The notes under the pieces are model-generated. The model did no database searches. It saw only the letters and a list, made by a program, of their open reading frames with translations, and was not told the origin of the DNA. This document shows positions 9,061-17,103 of a stretch of 19,892 nucleotides of DNA, piece by piece. The number at the start of each line of letters is the position of its first letter. The stretch's first letter is position 1. This DNA comes from Betaproteobacteria bacterium (GTDB taxonomy: Bacteria > Pseudomonadota > Gammaproteobacteria > Burkholderiales > Gallionellaceae), in assembly GCA_028871775.1 (NCBI GenBank), contig JAGWMH010000005.1:1-19892 (forward strand), written 5' to 3'. The position numbers and the translations under genes were made by a program.

Positions 9061-9480
9061 CTACCCGCGCGTGTTCGACTTTGTCTCAAACTGCGCCAAA
9101 TCCACCACTGGCTGCGGTTGCCAGCCTGGTTTGCGGTGCTCCGCCACGACGTTGGTGAAGATGCCACCGCGCACATAGAACCTGGCGGTGAGGCGCATGA
9201 AGCGCGGCTGGGTCGCAGCGACCAGATCGTCGAGGATGCGGTTGGTGACGTCCTCGTGGAAATGGCCCTCGTTGCGGAACGACCAGATGTAGAGCTTGAG
9301 GCTTTTCAGTTCGACGCATTTCTCGTCGGCGATGTAGTCGAGGATCAGCGTGGCGAAATCCGGCTGGCCGGTCTTGGGGCACAGGCAGGTGAACTCGGGA
9401 ATTTCCATGTGGATGTGGTAATCGCGCCCGGGCTTGGGATTGGGAAAAGTTTCAAGTGATTTATTGGGTTGGGTGCTCAT
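9061..9480 (-). CDS. queF: QueF, NADPH-dependent 7-cyano-7-deazaguanine (preQ0) reductase
   Basis: Reduces the nitrile of preQ0 to the amine preQ1, a step of queuosine tRNA modification. At 139 residues this is the short, single-domain (tunnel-fold) QueF type. The catalytic Cys34 and Asp41 are in LCPKTGQPD, and the QueF signature is [21 protein letters not shown] (residues 57-77), whose glutamate and backbone recognise the base. ATG 9480 gives the normal N-terminus. A minus-strand TATAAT lies at 9522-9517 but lacks a good -35. I see no preQ1 riboswitch in the 60-base gap to smc, with which it is divergent. Confidence 0.95.
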   Translation of the reverse strand: MSTQPNKSLETFPNPKPGRDYHIHMEIPEFTCLCPKTGQPDFATLILDYIADEKCVELKSLKLYIWSFRNEGHFHEDVTNRILDDLVAATQPRFMRLTARFYVRGGIFTNVVAEHRKPGWQPQPVVDLAQFETKSNTRG

Positions 9481-9481
9481 T

Positions 9482-9509
9482 TTGTGCCGGGTTCCGCTTC
9501 GGTTAGAAT
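9482..9509 (+). promoter_or_regulatory. Candidate sigma70 promoter for smc
   Basis: TTGTGC (9482-9487) and TAGAAT (9504-9509) are spaced by 16 bases. The predicted start near 9516 lies about 26 bases before the smc TTG codon. It overlaps the start region of the divergent queF gene. Confidence 0.4.
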
Positions 9510-9541
9510 AGGCGGAATTATAACGTTAAGACAGTTCCAAA

Positions 9542-12500
9542 TTGCGCCTTTCCCACATCAAGCTTTCCGGCTTCAAGTCCTTCGTTGATCCCACGCACAT
9601 CGCGCTGCCGGGGCAGATCGTCGGCATCGTCGGCCCCAATGGCTGCGGCAAATCGAACGTGATTGACGCGCTGCGCTGGGTGCTGGGCGAATCGCGCGCC
9701 ACCGCGCTGCGCGGCGAATCCATGCAGGACGTGATTTTCAACGGTTCCGCCAAGCGCAAGGCGGTGGGTCGCGCCAGCGTCGAGCTGATCTTCGACAACA
9801 GCCTGGGCAAGGCCGCCGGGCAATGGTCCAGCTACGCCGAGATTGCCATCAAGCGCGTGTTGCAGCGCGACGGCGATTCCAGCTACCACATCAACAACCA
9901 GCATGTGCGGCGCAAGGATATCACCGATATTTTCCTCGGCACCGGGGTGGGGCCGCGCGCCTACGCCATCATCGAGCAGGGCATGATCTCGCGCGTCATC
10001 GAGGCCAAGCCCGAAGAACTGCGCGTATTTCTGGAAGAGGCAGCGGGGGTATCCAAATACCGTGACCGCCGCCGCGAGACCGAGCTGCGCCTGGGCGACA
10101 CGCGCGAGAATCTGCTGCGCGTGGACGACATCCGCCTGGAGCTGGAAAAGCAGCTCACGCACCTGACCGAACAGGCCGAGGTGGCCAAACAATACCGCGC
10201 GCTGGAAGGTCAGCGCGATACCACGCAACACCTGCTGTGGCTGGTGAACAAGCAGGATGCCGAGACGCGCCGCGCGCGGTTTGTGCAGCAGATTGAAAAA
10301 GCCAGGAACGAACTGGAGGCCGAGACCGCGCGCCTGCGCGAGGTGGAGAGCCAGCTGGAAAGCGCGCGCAGCGGGCATTACCAGCTGGCCGATGCGCTGC
10401 ACGGCAAGCAGGGCGAACTGTACGCCACCAATGCCGAGGTGGCGCGGCTGGAGCAGCACATCGCACACCTCAACGACCGGCGCACGCGTCTGACCCAGCA
10501 GCTTGCCAGCGGCGAATTGCAGATGGAGCAGCAGCGCGGCCAGTTGCAGGGCGTGCAGGGTTTGCTGGCGCACTGGCAACAGCAGCAACAGGATGCGGGA
10601 GTGCGGGTGGAGGTGTGCGAAAACCGCGCGGCCACCGAGGCGCAGCACCTGCCGCAGGCGGAAGAGGCGGCGCGCGCCGCGCAGGAGCGCTACAACGCGG
10701 TGCAGCGCGAGCAGTTGGTGTTGCAGCAACAACTGCAACTGGCCGAGACGCAGCGCGAGCATATCCAGCGCAACGTGCAGCAACTGGATGCGCGCCGCTC
10801 GCGCCTGCTGCTGGAACAGGACAACCTGCCGCAACCCAATACCGAGGCGCTGGCACAGGCACAACAGCAAATCACCGAACTGGAAGCCGAACGCAGCGCG
10901 CAGCAGCAGCTGTTGGCGCAGTTGCAGGAGCAGCTGCCCGCAGCCGATGCGGTACGGCGCAGCCAGCACGTTGCGGCGCAGGAACTGGAGCGGCAACTGG
11001 CGCAGGTGGAGGCGAAACTCACCGCGCTCAGGCAGTTGCAGGCGCAGATTGATAACGACAGGAATTTGAAGCAATGGCTGGCCGATCACCAATTGGACCA
11101 GCTGCCGCGCCTGTGGCAATCCATCCGCATCGAGGCTGGCTGGGAAGACGCGCTGGAAGCCGTGCTGCGCGAAAGGCTCAATGCGATTGCGCTGCAGGGG
11201 CTGGATCAGGCCGCCGCCTGGAGCGATACGCCGCCGGGCAAGCTGGCGGTGTTCGCGGCGGATGGCGCTCGCGCCTCGGTGCAGCAAAACAGCGAGCTCA
11301 CCCCACTGTCGAAATTCGTGACCTGCCAGGACGAACGTGCCGCGCCGGTGGTGGCGGACTGGCTGTCCGGCGTGTACGCCACGGAAACGCTGGCACAGGC
11401 GCTAGGCCTGCGCGGGCGTCTGCCTGCCGGCGCCTGGCTGGTGACGCCGCAGGGGCATCTGGTTGGCGCGCACAGCGTGCTGTTCCATGCGCCGGACAGC
11501 CAGGTGCACGGCGTGCTGGCGCGCCAGCGCGAGATCGAGTCATTGCAGCAGCAGGCGCAACAACAGACGGCGGCGCTGGAGCAGGGAAAGCAGCTGGCGG
11601 CGCAGGCGGAAGAGGCGTATCACGCCATCGAAAGCCGCATCGCACCGCTGCGCACAGGGGGCAGCGAATTGCAGCAGCGCCAGCACGCCTTGCAGATGCA
11701 GGTTCTGAAATTGACCCAGGCCAACGAGCGCAGCCACGAGCGTACCACGCAGATTGCGCACGAATTGCAGGAACTGGCCGACCAGTCCGCCGCTGAGCAG
11801 CGCCAGCGGCAGGAAATCGCCGAGCGCATGGAGATCATGCGCGAGAAAATTTCGGCGCAGCAGGCCGAGGCGGAAGGGGTGCGGCAGCAGTCCGTGGTGC
11901 AGGATGGGCGGCTGCGCGAGCAGCGCGAGCGCTCGCAAAAGGCGCAGCATGAATTGCAGGAAGCACGCTTCTTTGCCAAGACCTGCACGGAAAAAATCAC
12001 CGATCTGGAGCACAACCTGAAGCAGATCGGGTTGACGCTGGCGCAGCTGGAACAGACTCTGGCGCAAAGCCGCGACGAGCTGGCGCACATCGAAGACGGC
12101 AGCAGCAAACAGCAGTTGCAGGAAGCGTTACAGCAGCGCCAGGTGCGCGAACAGGCGCTGGCGGAGGCGCGCAATGCGCTGGAGTACGCCACACTCAACC
12201 TTAACAGGCTGGAACAGGAGCGCATGTCCTGCGAGCAGAAGTTGCACCCTCTGCGCGAGAAAGCCAGCGAGCTGTCGCTCAAGGAACAGGAAGCACGTTT
12301 GCACTATGAGCAATGGGCGGAGCAGTTGCACGGTGTGGACGAGGCGGCGCTGCTGCCCCTGCTGGGAAATGCCAGACCGAATGCGCTGCAGAGCGAGCTG
12401 AACCGGCTGAACGAAGAGATCGTGACGCTGGGCGCGGTGAATCTCGCGGCGCTGGAAGAGCTGCAGGCGGCGACCGAGCGCAAGGCTTATCTGGATGCGC

Positions 12501-13057
12501 AGGCGAAAGATCTGACCGAGGCGATGGCAACGCTGGAAGATGCGATTCGCCGCATCGACAAGGAATCGCGCGACTTGCTGATGGCGACTTACGACGAGGT
12601 TAATCGCCACCTGTCCGAAATGTTCCCGGTGCTGTTCGGCGGCGGCGAGGCGCGCCTGGTGCTGACCGGCGAGGAGATTCTGGACAGCGGCGTGCAGATG
12701 ATGGCGCAGCCGCCGGGCAAGAAAAATTCCTCGATTCATCTGCTGTCCGGCGGCGAAAAGGCGCTCACCGCGATTGCGCTGGTATTCTCGCTGTTTCAGC
12801 TCAACCCGGCGCCGTTCTGCTTGCTGGACGAGGTGGATGCGCCGCTGGACGACACCAACACCGAGCGGCTGTGCAAGCTGATCCGGAAAATGGCGCAGCA
12901 CACCCAGTTCGTGTTCATCAGCCACAACAAGATCACCATGGAACTGGCGCAGCAACTGGTGGGTGTGACCATGCAGGAACGCGGCGTGTCGCACGTGGTG
13001 GCGGTGGATATCGAGGAAGCGTTGCGCCTGCGTGGCGACAGTGCGATTGCCGCCTGA
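9542..13057 (+). CDS. smc: Smc, chromosome segregation/condensin ATPase
   Basis: Large ATPase that, as a dimer with ScpA and ScpB, extrudes DNA loops and helps segregate the chromosome. The 1171 residues have the full architecture. Walker A is GPNGCGKS (31-38). A long Gln/Glu/Arg-rich coiled coil (about 165-500) is followed by a hinge domain (about 505-665, around LPRLWQSIRIEAGWEDALEA) and a second coiled coil (about 670-1010). The C-terminal head has signature LLSGGEKALTAIAL (near 1067) and Walker B FCLLDEVDAPLDD (near 1092). The start is TTG at 9542: the protein must begin MRLSHIKLSGFKSF, and no in-frame ATG is suitable. No strong ribosome binding site precedes it. scpA and scpB are not in the window. 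The Gln-rich coils explain long spurious frames on the opposite strand. Confidence 0.97.
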   Translation: MRLSHIKLSGFKSFVDPTHIALPGQIVGIVGPNGCGKSNVIDALRWVLGESRATALRGESMQDVIFNGSAKRKAVGRASVELIFDNSLGKAAGQWSSYAEIAIKRVLQRDGDSSYHINNQHVRRKDITDIFLGTGVGPRAYAIIEQGMISRVIEAKPEELRVFLEEAAGVSKYRDRRRETELRLGDTRENLLRVDDIRLELEKQLTHLTEQAEVAKQYRALEGQRDTTQHLLWLVNKQDAETRRARFVQQIEKARNELEAETARLREVESQLESARSGHYQLADALHGKQGELYATNAEVARLEQHIAHLNDRRTRLTQQLASGELQMEQQRGQLQGVQGLLAHWQQQQQDAGVRVEVCENRAATEAQHLPQAEEAARAAQERYNAVQREQLVLQQQLQLAETQREHIQRNVQQLDARRSRLLLEQDNLPQPNTEALAQAQQQITELEAERSAQQQLLAQLQEQLPAADAVRRSQHVAAQELERQLAQVEAKLTALRQLQAQIDNDRNLKQWLADHQLDQLPRLWQSIRIEAGWEDALEAVLRERLNAIALQGLDQAAAWSDTPPGKLAVFAADGARASVQQNSELTPLSKFVTCQDERAAPVVADWLSGVYATETLAQALGLRGRLPAGAWLVTPQGHLVGAHSVLFHAPDSQVHGVLARQREIESLQQQAQQQTAALEQGKQLAAQAEEAYHAIESRIAPLRTGGSELQQRQHALQMQVLKLTQANERSHERTTQIAHELQELADQSAAEQRQRQEIAERMEIMREKISAQQAEAEGVRQQSVVQDGRLREQRERSQKAQHELQEARFFAKTCTEKITDLEHNLKQIGLTLAQLEQTLAQSRDELAHIEDGSSKQQLQEALQQRQVREQALAEARNALEYATLNLNRLEQERMSCEQKLHPLREKASELSLKEQEARLHYEQWAEQLHGVDEAALLPLLGNARPNALQSELNRLNEEIVTLGAVNLAALEELQAATERKAYLDAQAKDLTEAMATLEDAIRRIDKESRDLLMATYDEVNRHLSEMFPVLFGGGEARLVLTGEEILDSGVQMMAQPPGKKNSSIHLLSGGEKALTAIALVFSLFQLNPAPFCLLDEVDAPLDDTNTERLCKLIRKMAQHTQFVFISHNKITMELAQQLVGVTMQERGVSHVVAVDIEEALRLRGDSAIAA

Positions 13058-13105
13058 TAGCTAGAGGTTTTGGTAAGGTTCAGGCACTTCGTAGAGGGCT
13101 AACCG

Positions 13106-13552
13106 CTACTCTGCCTCGCAGTAGATGCTGATTTGTTTGCGCGCATCCTCGATGTTTTGTTGGCGTGTCGAATCGCCCATAGGGACAATTTCGCCCTTGT
13201 CATTGTAGGTTGAGATTACTGGGCTGTTTTCCAAGGCCCTTAGATTGGCCTTCGCACCCGCACAGGCTTTTCTCTTGGCAATAGCTTCTTCTTGTTGCTG
13301 TGTGGCCTTTTGGGAGGCTTCTTCCTTGGCTTTCTGGGCTTTCTTCCATTCCGCTTCACGCTCGACGAAGGTTTTCGCTGCAGGCACACCGCTGAGCGAG
13401 TCGTGGGGGATAGAGAGGGTCTTGGTTTTTATGTTGTCCGGGGGTGGCTCATCGGAATAATGCACCTTGCCATCGGCATCCACCCATTTGGTGAGTGCAC
13501 CATAGGCACTGAAGCTGAGTAAGAACAGGCAAGCTGACAGGTAACGTTTCAT
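13106..13552 (-). CDS. DUF4124-containing exported protein
   Basis: A 148-residue protein with a clear signal peptide (MKRYLSACLFLLSFSAYGA, probable cleavage after AYGA). It is followed by the DUF4124 motif TKWVDADGKVHYSDEPPP, then a charged Lys/Glu/Gln helix with coiled-coil character (about residues 60-95) and two cysteines (KACAG and the C-terminal IYCEAE). DUF4124 proteins are periplasmic and common in beta- and gammaproteobacteria; their function is unknown. The start at 13552 is chosen because GGGGA lies about 10 bases upstream and because it begins the signal peptide; a start nine codons upstream would spoil that. The gene is convergent with smc and divergent from rpsO, so it is probably transcribed alone. 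Confidence 0.85.
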   Translation of the reverse strand: MKRYLSACLFLLSFSAYGALTKWVDADGKVHYSDEPPPDNIKTKTLSIPHDSLSGVPAAKTFVEREAEWKKAQKAKEEASQKATQQQEEAIAKRKACAGAKANLRALENSPVISTYNDKGEIVPMGDSTRQQNIEDARKQISIYCEAE

Positions 13553-13593
13553 TTTGTGTTTTCCCCGTGAGTGATTCACAAAAAATATTGGGA

Positions 13594-13657
13594 GCCGTTC
13601 GTGTTAATTAAGCCATTCGGCTAAGCTCAAGATAAGCTTAGCATAGCGAAGTCGAAA
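13594..13657. repeat. Imperfect intergenic palindrome upstream of rpsO
   Basis: GCTAAGCT (13620-13627), a 7-base loop and AGCTTAGC (13635-13642) form a perfect 8-bp hairpin without a T tract. The segment begins with CCGTTCGTG (13594-13602), the same 9-mer as at 7981-7989. It also contains AGCATAGCGAAG (13640-13651), shared with 8532-8543. It may be a decayed relative of the repeat families near the GIY-YIG gene. Confidence 0.4.
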
Positions 13658-13777
13658 TATAATAACCAGTGAATTGTCTACACTTCGACCCCGTGCCTCG
13701 CGCGTCCGGAATGACGATGTGCTCGGTTCAGGCGCCTATTATATCCATGCCCAAAACCAAAATCTGAGTGAATAGAC

Positions 13778-13807
13778 TTGAGCAACTACCGCATTCGAGG
13801 TTAAAAT
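13778..13807 (+). promoter_or_regulatory. Candidate sigma70 promoter for rpsO
   Basis: TTGAGC (13778-13783) and TAAAAT (13802-13807) with an 18-base spacer. Transcription would start near 13814, about 25 bases before the rpsO ATG, leaving the GGAGAG ribosome binding site in the transcript. Confidence 0.55.
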
Positions 13808-13838
13808 GCGGCACTTTTTAGTGGAGAGCTTAAAGATT

Positions 13839-14108
13839 ATGTCTATTACGGCAGCGCAAAAAGCGCAAATTATGACCGATTACCAACGCGGCAAGGGCGA
13901 CACCGGTTCCCCTGAAGTACAGGTTGCACTGATGACTGCGCGCATTAACTACCTGACCGGCCATTTCAAGGAACATACCAAGGACTTCCATTCCCGTCGC
14001 GGCCTGCTGCGTCTGGTGAGCCGCCGCCGCAAGTTGCTGGATTACCTCAAAACGAAGAACGAGGACAGCTACCGTGCGTTGATTCAACGTCTGGAATTGC
14101 GTAAGTAA
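13839..14108 (+). CDS. rpsO: 30S ribosomal protein S15
   Basis: Primary 16S rRNA-binding protein of the small subunit platform; its 89 residues equal the E. coli length. Conserved S15 stretches are [23 protein letters not shown] and [21 protein letters not shown]. Start 13839 ([12 protein letters not shown]) is preceded by GGAGAG. An in-frame ATG 11 codons upstream would lie inside the promoter -10 region and is not used. It is followed by a terminator-like hairpin and then pnp, the classical rpsO-pnp order. Confidence 0.98.
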   Translation: MSITAAQKAQIMTDYQRGKGDTGSPEVQVALMTARINYLTGHFKEHTKDFHSRRGLLRLVSRRRKLLDYLKTKNEDSYRALIQRLELRK

Positions 14109-14116
14109 CGTATTCA

Positions 14117-14148
14117 AGTGGGTCGCTGAGGCGGCCCACTTTGCTTTT
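14117..14148 (+). terminator. Rho-independent terminator/attenuator between rpsO and pnp
   Basis: A 10-bp stem, AGTGGGTCGC (14117-14126) with GCGGCCCACT (14131-14140), has one G-T pair and a TGAG loop, followed by TTGCTTTTG. It probably ends part of the rpsO transcripts and lets some read into pnp, as known for the E. coli t1 site. Confidence 0.8.
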
Positions 14149-14165
14149 GTGACATCTCACAATCC

Positions 14166-14185
14166 ATGGCGCCTGAAAGCGCCAT
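14166..14185 (+). promoter_or_regulatory. Hairpin in the pnp leader
   Basis: ATGGCGC (14166-14172) and GCGCCAT (14179-14185) form a perfect 7-bp stem with loop CTGAAA, 27 bases before the pnp start. In E. coli the pnp leader is cut by RNase III and used for PNPase autoregulation; this stem could play that part, but it is short. It has no T tract, so it is not an obvious terminator. Confidence 0.45.
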
Positions 14186-14212
14186 AATTATTATGCACTA
14201 GAGAGGCGAACC

Positions 14213-16324
14213 TTGAGTCATTACAAGAAAACATTAGCGTATGGCAATCATCAACTCACTTTGGAAACGGGTGAGATCGCGCGCCAGGCAAGCGGCGCGG
14301 TGATGGTCAGCCTGGATGACACCGTGGTGCTGGTCACCGTGGTGGGAAGAAAAGACGCCAAGCCGGAACAGGACTTTTTTCCCTTGACGGTGGATTACCA
14401 GGAACGAACCTATGCCGCAGGCAAGATTCCAGGCGGTTTCTTCCGCCGTGAAGGCCGCCCCAGCGAGAAGGAGATCCTGACATCGCGCCTGATCGACCGC
14501 CCGTTGCGCCCGCTGTTTCCGGAAAGTTTCTACAATGAGGTACAGATCGTCGCCACGGTGCTGTCCTCCGACAACCAGATTGATTCAGACATCCCCGCCA
14601 TGATCGGCGCTTCTGCCGCCCTGGCGATTTCCGGCATCCCGTTTGACGGCCCCATAGGCGCTGCGCGCGTGGGTTATCTCGACGGTGGCTATGTGGTCAA
14701 CCCGACTGCCGACCAACTCAAAGAGTCCAAGTTGAATCTGGTGGTTGCCGGCACGGCACAGGCGGTGCTGATGGTGGAATCGGAAGCGCAGGAATTGCCC
14801 GAGGATGTGATGCTGGGCGCGGTTGTGTATGGCCACCAGCAGATGCAGACGGTGATCCAGGCAATCAACGAAATGGCGGATGCGGTCGGGCAGGATGTCT
14901 GGGACTGGGCGCCTCCCGCCAAGGATGAAGTGCTCATTGCCAAACTCGCCGAACTGGCCGAGAACGATCTGCAAGCCGCATACGCCGTGCGCCAGAAACA
15001 GGCGCGCACCACCCAGGTGGATGGCATTCGCACCTGCGTGGTGGATGCACTGCTGGCAGCGGATGACACGCTGCAAAAGAATCACCTCAACGATCTGTTC
15101 AGCACGCTGGAAGCCAAGATCGTGCGCGGCCAGATTCTGAACGGCGAACCGCGCATCGACGGACGCGATACCCGCACCGTGCGGCCGATCACCATCCGCA
15201 CCGGCGTGTTGCCGCGTGTTCACGGCTCGGCACTGTTCACCCGCGGCGAAACACAGGCGCTGGTAGTGGCTACGCTGGGCACCGCGCGCGATGCGCAGAT
15301 CATCGACGCCCTGCAAGGCGAGTACAACGACCGCTTCATGCTGCATTACAACTTCCCCCCATATTCCACCGGCGAGACCGGCCGCGTCGGCACTCCCAAG
15401 CGCCGTGAAATCGGCCATGGCCGCCTGGCCAAGCGCGCCCTGGTTGCGGCGTTGCCCAGCGAGGAGGAGTTCGGCTACTCCGTCCGCGTGGTTTCCGAAA
15501 TTACCGAATCGAACGGCTCCAGCTCGATGGCTTCGGTGTGCGGTGGTTGCCTGGCACTGATGGATGCTGGGGTGCCGTTCAAGACTCACATTGCGGGCAT
15601 CGCCATGGGCCTGATCAAGGAAGGCAACCGTTTTGCCGTGCTGACCGATATTCTCGGCGACGAGGATCACCTGGGCGACATGGATTTCAAGGTGGCGGGT
15701 TCGGAACAGGGCATCACCGCGCTGCAGATGGACATCAAGATCAACGGCATCACGCGCGAAATCATGCAGGTTGCCCTGAGCCAGGCGCGCGAAGGGCGCA
15801 TGCACATCCTCGGCATCATGAAGCAGGCCATGCCCGCCGTACGCGCCGAGGTCTCGGCACATGCGCCGCGCATGATCAAGATCAAGATCAACCCGGAAAA
15901 AATCCGCGACGTGATCGGCAAGGGCGGGGCGGTGATTCGCGCGCTGACCGAGGAAACCGGCACCACCATTGATATCGACGATGAAGGCAATGTGACCATC
16001 GCCAGCGTCAGCAGCGAAGGCAGCATGCTGGCCAAGAAACGCATCGAAGACATCGTGGCGGAAGTGGAAGTGGGCAAGACTTACGAAGGCCCGGTGGTCA
16101 AGCTGCTGGATTTCGGCGCGATTGTGAATATCATGCCGGGGAAAGACGGCTTGCTGCACATTTCACAGATTTCCAACGAGCGCATTAACAGTGTGACGGA
16201 TGTCCTGAAAGAAGGCCAGATTGTGAAGGTCAAGGTGCTGGAGGCGGATGAGAAAGGCCGCCTGCGCTTGAGCATGAAGGCCCTTATTGCTGAGGAAGGG
16301 GCTGCAGCCCGCATTGCAGAGTAG
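14213..16324 (+). CDS. pnp: Polyribonucleotide nucleotidyltransferase (PNPase)
   Basis: Phosphorolytic 3'-5' exoribonuclease of the RNA degradosome, forming a trimeric ring. The 703 residues have two RNase PH-like domains joined by a helical segment. The second carries the active site, with phosphate-binding [13 protein letters not shown] and metal-binding [11 protein letters not shown]. The KH domain follows (about 553-612, [12 protein letters not shown]), then S1 (about 622-692, [20 protein letters not shown]). The start is TTG at 14213 with GAGAGG upstream; the N-terminus [20 protein letters not shown] fits the family. I recall a TTG start for E. coli pnp as well. It is downstream of rpsO and ends in a strong terminator. 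Confidence 0.98.
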   Translation: MSHYKKTLAYGNHQLTLETGEIARQASGAVMVSLDDTVVLVTVVGRKDAKPEQDFFPLTVDYQERTYAAGKIPGGFFRREGRPSEKEILTSRLIDRPLRPLFPESFYNEVQIVATVLSSDNQIDSDIPAMIGASAALAISGIPFDGPIGAARVGYLDGGYVVNPTADQLKESKLNLVVAGTAQAVLMVESEAQELPEDVMLGAVVYGHQQMQTVIQAINEMADAVGQDVWDWAPPAKDEVLIAKLAELAENDLQAAYAVRQKQARTTQVDGIRTCVVDALLAADDTLQKNHLNDLFSTLEAKIVRGQILNGEPRIDGRDTRTVRPITIRTGVLPRVHGSALFTRGETQALVVATLGTARDAQIIDALQGEYNDRFMLHYNFPPYSTGETGRVGTPKRREIGHGRLAKRALVAALPSEEEFGYSVRVVSEITESNGSSSMASVCGGCLALMDAGVPFKTHIAGIAMGLIKEGNRFAVLTDILGDEDHLGDMDFKVAGSEQGITALQMDIKINGITREIMQVALSQAREGRMHILGIMKQAMPAVRAEVSAHAPRMIKIKINPEKIRDVIGKGGAVIRALTEETGTTIDIDDEGNVTIASVSSEGSMLAKKRIEDIVAEVEVGKTYEGPVVKLLDFGAIVNIMPGKDGLLHISQISNERINSVTDVLKEGQIVKVKVLEADEKGRLRLSMKALIAEEGAAARIAE

Positions 16325-16346
16325 CAGCGAAAAAAGGCATGACAAG

Positions 16347-16381
16347 AAGCCCCGTCATCCATGATGGGGCTTTTTGTTTTT
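16347..16381 (+). terminator. Rho-independent terminator after pnp
   Basis: AGCCCCGTC (16348-16356) pairs with GATGGGGCT (16363-16371), with one G-T pair, around loop ATCCAT. It is followed by TTTTTGTTTT. This ends the rpsO-pnp unit. Confidence 0.9.
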
Positions 16382-16419
16382 CAGGAGCCCATAATATCAA
16401 GCCAAATGGACAATCTGAC

Positions 16420-17103
16420 ATGAACGATTCAAATCCGGAACAGCTCTCTGCATGCCGCCTGTGTCCGCGACTGGCCGATTTTCTGGATCAAGTGCGCCAG
16501 GCACAGCCAGGTTACCATGCGCAGCCGGTGCCGTCCTTCGGCGATGCGCAGGCACGCCTGCTGATAGTGGGGCTGGCGCCCGGCATGCACGGGGCGAATC
16601 GCACCGGTCGCCCGTTCACCGGTGATTATGCCGGCAACCTGCTGTATTCCACCCTGCACCAATTCGGCTTTGCCAGCCGTGCCGAGCCGCTGGGTGCGGC
16701 AGGACATGCCAATGCCGAGCTGGCCTTGCGTGATTGCCGCATCACCAACGCCGTGCGTTGCCTGCCGCCGCAGAACAAGCCTGAACCAGCCGAGGTGCGG
16801 CAATGCAATCCATATCTGGCAGGTGAGCTGGCCTCCCTGCCGCAAGGCGCAGCGGTGCTGGCTTTGGGGATGGTAGCCCATCAGGCGGTGTTGCGTGCGC
16901 TAGGCTTGCGCGCCAAGGATTATGTGTTTGGGCATGGCACTCAACACCTGATGCCGAACGGCCTGATGCTGTATGACAGCTACCACTGCAGCCGCTACAA
17001 TACTCAGACCAGGCGCCTGAACGAGGCGATGTTCCACGCTGTATTTAGCGCAATTACCGGGTATTTGCACAGCCTTGACCCAGAAAATCGAATTCGATCC
17101 TAA
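16420..17103 (+). CDS. Family 5 (UdgB-type) uracil-DNA glycosylase
   Basis: Predicted iron-sulfur uracil-DNA glycosylase that removes uracil and other deaminated bases from DNA. The 227 residues contain four cysteines positioned for a 4Fe-4S cluster (Cys12 and Cys15 in CRLCPRL, Cys114, Cys129). The glycosylase motif is [19 protein letters not shown] (51-69), followed by [12 protein letters not shown] (110-121) and the C-terminal motif [15 protein letters not shown] (186-200). The last usually reads HPS in this superfamily as I recall it; here Cys replaces Pro. The motif set separates it from Ung and from family 4. Start 16420 is used because the longer frame begins inside the pnp terminator. 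Its 3' end overlaps uvrC by 29 bases, pairing two DNA repair genes. Confidence 0.88.
   Translation: MNDSNPEQLSACRLCPRLADFLDQVRQAQPGYHAQPVPSFGDAQARLLIVGLAPGMHGANRTGRPFTGDYAGNLLYSTLHQFGFASRAEPLGAAGHANAELALRDCRITNAVRCLPPQNKPEPAEVRQCNPYLAGELASLPQGAAVLALGMVAHQAVLRALGLRAKDYVFGHGTQHLMPNGLMLYDSYHCSRYNTQTRRLNEAMFHAVFSAITGYLHSLDPENRIRS

Noticed and set aside
9481..9541. preQ1 riboswitch before queF
   Set aside because: Only 60 bases lie between queF and smc, with no small pseudoknot-type hairpin followed by an A-rich tail.
9518..11287. Minus-strand open frame of 589 codons opposite smc
   Set aside because: It is a composition shadow of the GC-rich, Gln-rich coiled coil of smc: Leu/Gln/Arg low-complexity protein, no domain, no plausible start signal.
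14585..16159. Minus-strand open frame of 524 codons opposite pnp
   Set aside because: His/Ala/Gly-rich translation without motifs, entirely inside a certain gene on the other strand.
16339..16419. Upstream ATG extending the glycosylase by 27 residues
   Set aside because: It lies before and inside the strong pnp terminator, and the added residues do not resemble the family.
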